Translations under genes and position numbers: made by a program | Notes under the pieces: model-generated | What the model was told of the DNA's origin: nothing | The model's database searches: none | Seen by the model: the letters and a program-made list of their open reading frames with translations, nothing else | In this document: one piece after another, positions 6,649-11,306 of the stretch | How positions within the stretch are numbered: position 1 is the first letter of the stretch | Layout of the letters: every line of letters begins with the position of its first letter | Origin: CAZUGA01 sp964619885 | GTDB taxonomy: Bacteria; Pseudomonadota; Gammaproteobacteria; Methylococcales; UBA1147 | Length of the DNA stretch: 11,306 nucleotides | Direction: 5' to 3' | Assembly: GCA_964619885.1 (NCBI GenBank) | Contig: CAZUGA010000071.1 | Coordinates: 1 to 11,306 of the forward strand

Positions 6649-7197
6649 GTGGAAAAAACATTTGTAATGATCAAGCCTGATGGCGTTAAACGGGGCTTGA
6701 TTGGGGAAATAATTACCGTCCTTGAACGGGCTGGGCTGCGGGCCTTAAAAATAGAAATGATGCGACCCTCACAGGAACTCGTCCAGCAACATTACCCCGA
6801 TTCCCGAGAATGGTATACCTCGATAGGAGATAAAACCAAACAGGGTTACGCCCTCTTGGGAAAGGATTCACAAGAAGAATTCGCAACCGACAGCTCGATC
6901 GAAATCGGTAAGATCGTCAAAGTCTGGCTGGTCGATTTCATATCCAGCGGCGACGTTTTGGCCATGGTGTGGGAGGGCAATGCAGCGGTAACAAACGTAC
7001 GCCGACTATGCGGTAATACACTACCAATCTTGGCCGACCCAGGTTCAATTCGAGGCCGCTACAGTATAGACAGTCCGGATGCGGCGAACGCCGCCAAAAG
7101 ACCGATTACCAATCTTATCCACGCGTCTGGGGAAATCAACGAGGCCAATAGCGAAATCAAACTTTGGTTCCCAGATTTAGATTTGGAACAGGGATAA
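6649..7197 (+). CDS. ndk: Nucleoside diphosphate kinase, long form
   Basis: NDK passes the gamma-phosphate of ATP to other nucleoside diphosphates through a phospho-histidine, balancing NTP and dNTP pools in the cytosol. The start is GTG 6649, with AGGA at 6638-6641 seven bases upstream; the N-terminus reads MEKTFVMIKPDGVKRG with the conserved Lys9. Active-site features follow: VRRLCGNT (Arg118-Arg119, Asn123-Thr124), ADPGSIRGRYSIDSPDAAN and the catalytic His158 in NLIHASGE. At 182 residues it is about 40 longer than the usual 140-145. The extra length is an insertion between the first helix region and the VWEG strand (about residues 48-95, including REWYTSIGDKTKQGY) plus a slightly longer tail. 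HASGE replaces the common HGSD motif. All key residues are present, so it should be active. It converges on the sulfatase remnant 47 bases downstream. Confidence 0.93.
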   Translation: MEKTFVMIKPDGVKRGLIGEIITVLERAGLRALKIEMMRPSQELVQQHYPDSREWYTSIGDKTKQGYALLGKDSQEEFATDSSIEIGKIVKVWLVDFISSGDVLAMVWEGNAAVTNVRRLCGNTLPILADPGSIRGRYSIDSPDAANAAKRPITNLIHASGEINEANSEIKLWFPDLDLEQG

Positions 7198-7244
7198 GTT
7201 AAACGGTTGTCTGAATCGTCAACACGGGCAATCGAGCAACCACG

Positions 7245-7745
7245 TTATTGGATATAACCCAACGCTCGAAGTGCTTCCATATCCTGCGACGACATTTCTG
7301 TTTCCGTGGAAGATCGAAGCCGCGACCAACTGTCTCGATAATCCCCCGCCTGCTGTCTAAAACTTTCGATCAGTTCAAGTTGCGATGGATCCGCGATAAG
7401 ATTTTGATTTTCGTCCGGATCATTAGCCAAATCGTAAAATGCTTCGGTTTCCGGGATATACACCAAATGCGCCCAAAACGCTGAATACCAGACGTATTTA
7501 TGTCGGTCGGACCGAATAGAAATTCCCCGTCGTCCCGATCCGCTGCCTTTTTCGTATATCGTCGTCACCGCAAACCTGTCATTGGCTATTGACGACTCAT
7601 TATGCGTATCTTGCAACATTGACTGGCCATCGACATCGTTGGGTAAATCGAACGCCAGATAATCGAGAATCGTAGGGAACACGTCTACCGTTTCTACCAT
7701 CCTGGATATCCGGGTTCCGGGCGATGCAGAAAATAAATACAACAA
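7245..7745 (-). pseudogene. Sulfatase, C-terminal remnant
   Basis: The last about 155 residues of a type I sulfatase-family protein are readable: SPGTRISRMVETVDVFPTIL (the segment following the catalytic core), LPNDVDGQSML, ISIRSDRHKYVW, then the diagnostic EAFYDLANDPDENQNLI and a terminal LRALGYIQ. Missing are the C/S-x-P-x-R formylglycine motif and the metal-binding Asp/His residues found in the first two thirds of sulfatases, so this fragment has no catalytic site. The frame opens at a TGA just upstream of 7750, with no ribosome binding site, and its 5' end overlaps, in another frame, the end of a membrane-protein fragment on the same strand. I read the two as the ends of one gene that lost its middle. 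Stop TAA 7245-7247 faces ndk. Confidence 0.8.
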
Positions 7746-8073
7746 TCAGGACTTCCCCAGTTTGAATGTTGATCACACCGAAACCCAGAGATGCTGCTAT
7801 CGATGCGGCTGGCGGCCACATCCAGCTGGGACATTGTTGGTTACTCAATCCTGTCCACACACGGAATACTACTAGCGCAAGTGCAACCGAAATTCCACCC
7901 AGCAACGCGTATGAATACCAGGTAATCCCGATGTAACGGAATTGGGACACAACAGGCAATTGGCTCAATTCATCAAGCAACCCAACAAATTGGGTAAAGC
8001 CGAATAATCCACCAATCAATAGACCAAGGATCAAATGTTCCGCCAAATACCTACAAGTTTTCGAATCTAACAT
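7735..8073 (-). pseudogene. Membrane-anchor N-terminal fragment, probably of the same sulfatase gene
   Basis: From ATG 8073 the first about 113 residues contain hydrophobic stretches at about 10-30 (HLILGLLIGGLFGFTQFVGL), 47-70 (around WYSYALLGGISVALALVVF) and, less clearly, 84-113. This fits the multi-helix N-terminal anchor of inner-membrane sulfatase-like proteins. The frame runs on to 7600 but, beyond about 7735, the residues become Arg-rich and meaningless because the same DNA is the sulfatase tail in another frame. The junction lies at about 7725-7755. I infer an internal deletion that removed the catalytic region (roughly 300-400 residues if a usual length is assumed) and shifted the frame. 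An alternative is an unrelated membrane gene truncated by the same event. No good ribosome binding site precedes the ATG. Confidence 0.55.
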
Positions 8074-8420
8074 GGTAAATCTAAGATTATTGCTATTTTC
8101 TTATTCTTGGCTCGCCTCCTATATTAAAACGAGGGATCGCATCATAGACATACCATCAAATCGATAGTTTAGTGCTTTATCGGCGGCGATCGGATACAGA
8201 CAATACAGGAAACGCTAAGTCCACTGTACCATCAACACGACAATCTCTTGAAACACATTTGAGCTAATACGGCGCACCCGGCCCAAGAATTTAAGTCTTA
8301 TTGAGAAAAGAAAATAATCCCTCAAATGCTTGGTTGGCGGTTAGAAGTTACGGGTTATTGTAGTCACTTCACTGACCCTCGGAAATCTCCACGCTTTAGA
8401 CAGAAGCAAAAGAACAATAA
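8074..8420. other. Interval without a recognised gene
   Basis: This stretch lies between the stop of the DUF255 gene and the start of the sulfatase remnant, both on the minus strand. I see no gene, RNA gene or clear intrinsic terminator. An 82-codon plus-strand frame from 8326 runs mostly over the DUF255 coding region as a shadow. The interval is AT-rich near 8085-8125, on the side where a promoter for the former sulfatase gene would lie. Confidence 0.5.
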
Positions 8421-10811
8421 CTACCCGCTTGCGGTTGAAACCGGCAAATTCAATATCTCTGGCGCCAAACAAGCCTCGTCGTTACACGCCTGCAAGCGTA
8501 ATTCCAATGGGATAATCACGGTATCGGAATTGTGCTCTTCAATTATCGCCGCCAATCTTATTTTTCCTTCGTAAAGCGCCAGTATCTCGCGCTGAAATCC
8601 AAGGCTTTTGAGTATTGCTTTGGGATACTCAAGATTCGTCAAGCGCCCTTTTTTGGCACCTTCCGCCAACTGCAACATTGTTGGTATCAGATCTTGATCC
8701 AGGGGTTTGTTTGAGTTGATATGCCAACCCGGCTTGATGGAAAGATCTACAACCAACCGCAATCGTTGATCGGCCAACCGAGTCGTCCGCCCGATCACCG
8801 ATACAGCGCCATAAGCCGCATATTGCCGCGAACCCTGTTCGCCGTTAAACAGGTCGTCCGCACCGGTTAACATATACCCAAATGACCCCGGAGATCGTGC
8901 AATCTGATCCGAGAACGCGGCCAGCGTCTTGGCGGCCTTGCCACGATAAAGAATATCTGGCGAACGCCGGGAAAGCCGTGCTAAAACCGAAACCGCAACC
9001 GAGTTACCCGATGGGATCGCACCATCATGACTGTCTTTTGGCCTGGCCATCAGGCGACCTTTGGACCGATTCATAAAAAAACCGCCAACGCTGTTATCCC
9101 AAAAACCAGCAATCATTTTTTTGCTTAAATTTTCGGCACGGTTTAACCAATCGGTATCACCGGTTACATCGTAGAGCGCCAGCAGGGCTTGGACGAAGTA
9201 AGCATAATCTTCCTGTGCCGCGGGTATTGATGCGTTACCGCGCAAATTTACCCTTAACAATTCTCCGGCCTCATCTAGGTTATGCTTTAGTATAAAATTC
9301 GCCGCCCCAATCGCGGCATCGACATAGCGCTGCTCAGTCAACACTTCACCGGCGATCGCCAGACTACTCACCATCATGCCATTCCAGGCGGTTACGATTT
9401 TATCGTCGCGTAACGGATGAATTCGTTTTTCCCGTTCTCGCCTGAGCTTTTTGTCGGCTTCATCCGCAAACGATAGAAATTGCCGCAAAGGAATACCCTG
9501 TTTGGCTGAAAACGCATGAAATCCCTCCGGCAAATGGAGAATGTTACGCCCTTCAAAATTACCGGCTTCAGACACCCCGTACAACTTAATAATCTTTGCC
9601 GCATCGTCTGCGCCCAATACAGTGCTGATCTGTTTCGGCGTCCAAACAAAGAAGCGCCCCTCCTCAGCTTCGCTGTCGGCGTCCGTAGCCGAGTAAAACG
9701 CACCGTCCGGGGCGGTCATTTCGCGCAACACATAATCCAACGTATGTCGCGCCACCCGACGGTAAAACCGTTCGCCCGTCAGGCGGTATGCTTGGGTATA
9801 TATGCGAGCAAGATGCGCCTGGTTGTACAACATTTTTTCGAAATGAGGGATCAACCAGTCTCTGCCCGTGGAATATCGATGAAATCCACCGCCGATCTGG
9901 TCGTAAATACCACCCCGGGCCATTTGCGTTAACGTCGTATTCAACGCATTGGCAATATTTTGCGTTGCACCTTTCTCCACCCCCCTGACCAACAAAAACA
10001 ACATCGCTTCATTGGGAAATTTGGGTGCCTGCCCAAATCCACCATACGACGCATCGTATCGCTGCATAATTTCACCTAGCGCGTCATCGATCAACGCAAC
10101 ATCAAAGCGAGTCCCCGAACCACCGGCAGGGTTCGTCTCGGCAACCGCGGCGGCTACCTTGTCAGCCATAGTCAACAATTCACCGCGTTGGTCCCGCCAT
10201 GCCGTAGCGATGTTTTTCAGCAACGGGCCAAACTGTTCGCGCGGAAAATACGTCCCACCGAAAAAGGTCTTTCCGTCAGCGGTCAAAAAACTGGACATTG
10301 GCCAACCTCCACGCCCGGTGATCATCATCACGGCTTTCATATAGGTATTATCAACGTCCGGTCGCCGCTCCCGGTCGACCTTGATACTGACAAAATGTCG
10401 ATTCAGTATTTTCGCGATTTCGCTGTTATCGAAACTCTCCCGCTCCATCACATGACACCAATGACAAGTGGAATAACCAATAGACAGAAATATCGGCTTG
10501 CCTTCTTGTTTGGCCTTCGCGAACGCTTCTTTACCCCAAGGAAACCAATTTACCGGATTGTGTGCGTGCTGAATCAAATACGGCGAATCTTCCAATATCA
10601 ACCGATTGGTATATTTTGGTCGGCCGTTGCTCAGAATGTGTTCGGTTCGGGGCTTATAATCCGAGCCTTTAAGAATCAGCGCGGTATTCAGTGTTGCTTT
10701 TAATTGAGCCGAATATTCGGCTACTTCTTCGCTGAACAAAGCCCCAGGAAAAATTGCAAGAGCCATCAGTACTACGACCACTGAATTGGATATTTCCGGA
10801 GATTTCATCAT
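8421..10811 (-). CDS. Exported DUF255 thioredoxin-domain protein with DsbD-alpha-like C-terminus
   Basis: This 796-residue protein has a hydrophobic export signal at about 10-26. Residues about 63-235 form the thioredoxin-like domain of the DUF255 / YyaL / SPATA20 family: SPYLIQHAHNPVNWFPWG, then YSTCHWCHVMERESF with the Cys116-x-x-Cys119 pair, IKVDRERRPDVD, and TGRGGWPMSSFLTADG followed by GGTYFP. Residues about 240-660 match the six-hairpin barrel part, with YNQAHLARIY, FYSATDADSEAEEG and DKIVTAWNGMM. The last about 125 residues (from about 672) resemble the N-terminal alpha domain of DsbD: SIKPGWHINSNKPLDQDLIP and ACNDEACLAPE with Cys776 and Cys781. It is probably a periplasmic thiol protein whose two Cys pairs may exchange electrons; the real substrate is unknown. 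ATG ATG at 10806-10811 gives two adjacent starts, without a strong ribosome binding site. Confidence 0.88.
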   Translation of the reverse strand: MMKSPEISNSVVVVLMALAIFPGALFSEEVAEYSAQLKATLNTALILKGSDYKPRTEHILSNGRPKYTNRLILEDSPYLIQHAHNPVNWFPWGKEAFAKAKQEGKPIFLSIGYSTCHWCHVMERESFDNSEIAKILNRHFVSIKVDRERRPDVDNTYMKAVMMITGRGGWPMSSFLTADGKTFFGGTYFPREQFGPLLKNIATAWRDQRGELLTMADKVAAAVAETNPAGGSGTRFDVALIDDALGEIMQRYDASYGGFGQAPKFPNEAMLFLLVRGVEKGATQNIANALNTTLTQMARGGIYDQIGGGFHRYSTGRDWLIPHFEKMLYNQAHLARIYTQAYRLTGERFYRRVARHTLDYVLREMTAPDGAFYSATDADSEAEEGRFFVWTPKQISTVLGADDAAKIIKLYGVSEAGNFEGRNILHLPEGFHAFSAKQGIPLRQFLSFADEADKKLRREREKRIHPLRDDKIVTAWNGMMVSSLAIAGEVLTEQRYVDAAIGAANFILKHNLDEAGELLRVNLRGNASIPAAQEDYAYFVQALLALYDVTGDTDWLNRAENLSKKMIAGFWDNSVGGFFMNRSKGRLMARPKDSHDGAIPSGNSVAVSVLARLSRRSPDILYRGKAAKTLAAFSDQIARSPGSFGYMLTGADDLFNGEQGSRQYAAYGAVSVIGRTTRLADQRLRLVVDLSIKPGWHINSNKPLDQDLIPTMLQLAEGAKKGRLTNLEYPKAILKSLGFQREILALYEGKIRLAAIIEEHNSDTVIIPLELRLQACNDEACLAPEILNLPVSTASG

Positions 10812-11065
10812 GACTCTAATTTAACATCAGTTTCAGGATAAATTTCCAATATTTGCCGCTATTTTCAATAGCCCGTCAATATCCAATAGAATTTTACTTT
10901 TTTCATAGTCCGTCGAATCATCCCTATTTTCATTCGTTGCGATTCCAAAACGGCATAGGGAATCACCCTGCACTATGCATTAGGTAGGTTCAAATTTGCT
11001 CTGCAATAACGTCGAAAACATCGCCAATCGCTGGCCCTCCAGATCCAAAGTTGAAAATAATCACG
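10812..11065. other. Upstream region of the DUF255 gene, no gene seen
   Basis: This region shows no convincing coding frame; a 61-codon minus-strand frame at 10973-11158 looks like chance. An inverted repeat GCATAG/CTATGC at 10953-10978 encloses a GG...CC core and could form a small hairpin. The interval should contain the leftward promoter of the DUF255 gene; a weak candidate on the minus strand is TTGGAA (about 10843-10848) with TGTTAA about 17 bases on. Confidence 0.4.
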
Positions 11066-11095
11066 TTGACAGGTCTGAACGCCTCTAGATATACA
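11066..11095 (+). promoter_or_regulatory. Strong sigma70-like promoter reading to the right edge
   Basis: A perfect -35 TTGACA at 11066-11071 is followed, after 18 bases, by TATACA at 11090-11095 (four of six), with an AT-rich stretch just upstream (TTGAAAATAATCA). This is one of the two best promoter matches in the window. Transcription would start near 11102 and give a leader of about 140 bases before the first well-placed start codon (11242). Confidence 0.45.
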
Positions 11096-11241
11096 GTGCA
11101 TAATCCATACGTTCATTATCTTTTTACATATATATATTGTTTTTGTTTTTCTTCGCAAGTAAACTCACCTGACCAATCGACTGTTTAGTTCGGTGGGTAG
11201 CTAAGTTCGAAAAATCATATTGCCGTATGAGAGGAAGAAAA

Positions 11242-11301
11242 ATGTCAAAACAAATGAGCCACTTGCAAAACTCATCAAAGCGAGTGGACTTAGTAGCTTG
11301 A
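11242..11301 (+). CDS. 19-codon ORF with strong ribosome binding site (leader peptide or frameshifted gene start)
   Basis: ATG 11242 is preceded by AGAGGAAG at 11230-11237, a strong ribosome binding site with six bases between GGA and the ATG. The frame codes MSKQMSHLQNSSKRVDLVA and stops at TGA 11299-11301. An upstream in-frame ATG at 11227 would lie before this site. The next frame is open to the window edge and reads more like a protein (EPLAKLIKASGLSSLNS). So the feature is either a short leader peptide or the first codons of a gene with a frameshift, which the window end prevents deciding. Confidence 0.3.
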   Translation: MSKQMSHLQNSSKRVDLVA

Positions 11302-11306
11302 ATAGC

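Noticed and set aside
6427..6672. Open plus-strand frame of about 80 codons crossing the ndk promoter region
   Set aside because: No normal start codon in a useful place and it runs into ndk in the wrong frame; no family resemblance.
10188..10703. 171-codon plus-strand frame
   Set aside because: Antisense shadow of the DUF255 gene, whose CHWC and following motifs are unambiguous.
10973..11158. 61-codon minus-strand frame upstream of the DUF255 gene
   Set aside because: No motif, and it covers the predicted rightward promoter and AT-rich DNA; probably chance.
1..11306. CRISPR arrays, tRNA or rRNA genes, att sites, replication origin
   Set aside because: No regularly spaced repeats, no cloverleaf with a T-loop consensus, no rRNA-like blocks and no iteron or DnaA-box cluster were seen by eye.

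Overview
The window looks like chromosomal DNA of a gammaproteobacterium. The basis is a typical gammaproteobacterial folP, an AI-2E-type permease, and a DUF255 thioredoxin protein with a signal peptide; base composition is moderate. The genus cannot be settled from these genes, though a methanotroph-like or sulfur-oxidiser-like gammaproteobacterium would fit. The gene set is mostly housekeeping plus visible decay: a broken permease, a transposase remnant, an internally deleted sulfatase and an orphan domain.

Left part (1-4850). A minus-strand AI-2E family permease starts at 368 and hits two in-frame stops just before the window edge. After about 300 bases without a recognisable gene, a rightward series begins: a possible 45-codon leader ORF overlapping the next start, a DUF3524/GT4-like glycosyltransferase of the tRNA-queuosine mannosyltransferase (QTMAN) family, dihydropteroate synthase (folP), an alpha/beta-hydrolase lipoprotein with a readable catalytic triad, and a gamma-glutamylcyclotransferase-like protein. 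Gaps are 60-110 bases with no clear terminators, so co-transcription is possible but not shown.

Middle part (4850-6650). A small protein carrying a C-x4-C domain follows a plausible promoter. Then comes about 500 bases without a convincing gene but with short hairpins, and the C-terminal part of an IS1380-family transposase on the minus strand. An IS1380-type end motif sits next to the transposase stop, apparently in the wrong orientation. This is the mobile-element scar of the window.

Right part (6650-11306). A GTG-started, unusually long nucleoside diphosphate kinase (ndk) converges on a membrane-anchored sulfatase pseudogene, in which only the N-terminal membrane segments and the C-terminal tail remain, in different frames. 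Next is a large exported DUF255 protein with a CHWC thioredoxin motif, a six-hairpin-barrel region and a DsbD-alpha-like C-terminal domain. The right edge has a good sigma70-like promoter, a roughly 140-base leader and a 19-codon ORF with a strong ribosome binding site.

Functionally, QTMAN-like (tRNA Q modification) and FolP (folate) sit side by side, and both pathways begin with the GTP cyclohydrolase I product. No complete new defence or mobile system is visible. The most useful leads are the QTMAN-folP pairing with its overlapping leader ORF, the lipoprotein hydrolase, the long NDK, the DUF255-DsbD-alpha fusion and the right-edge leader.
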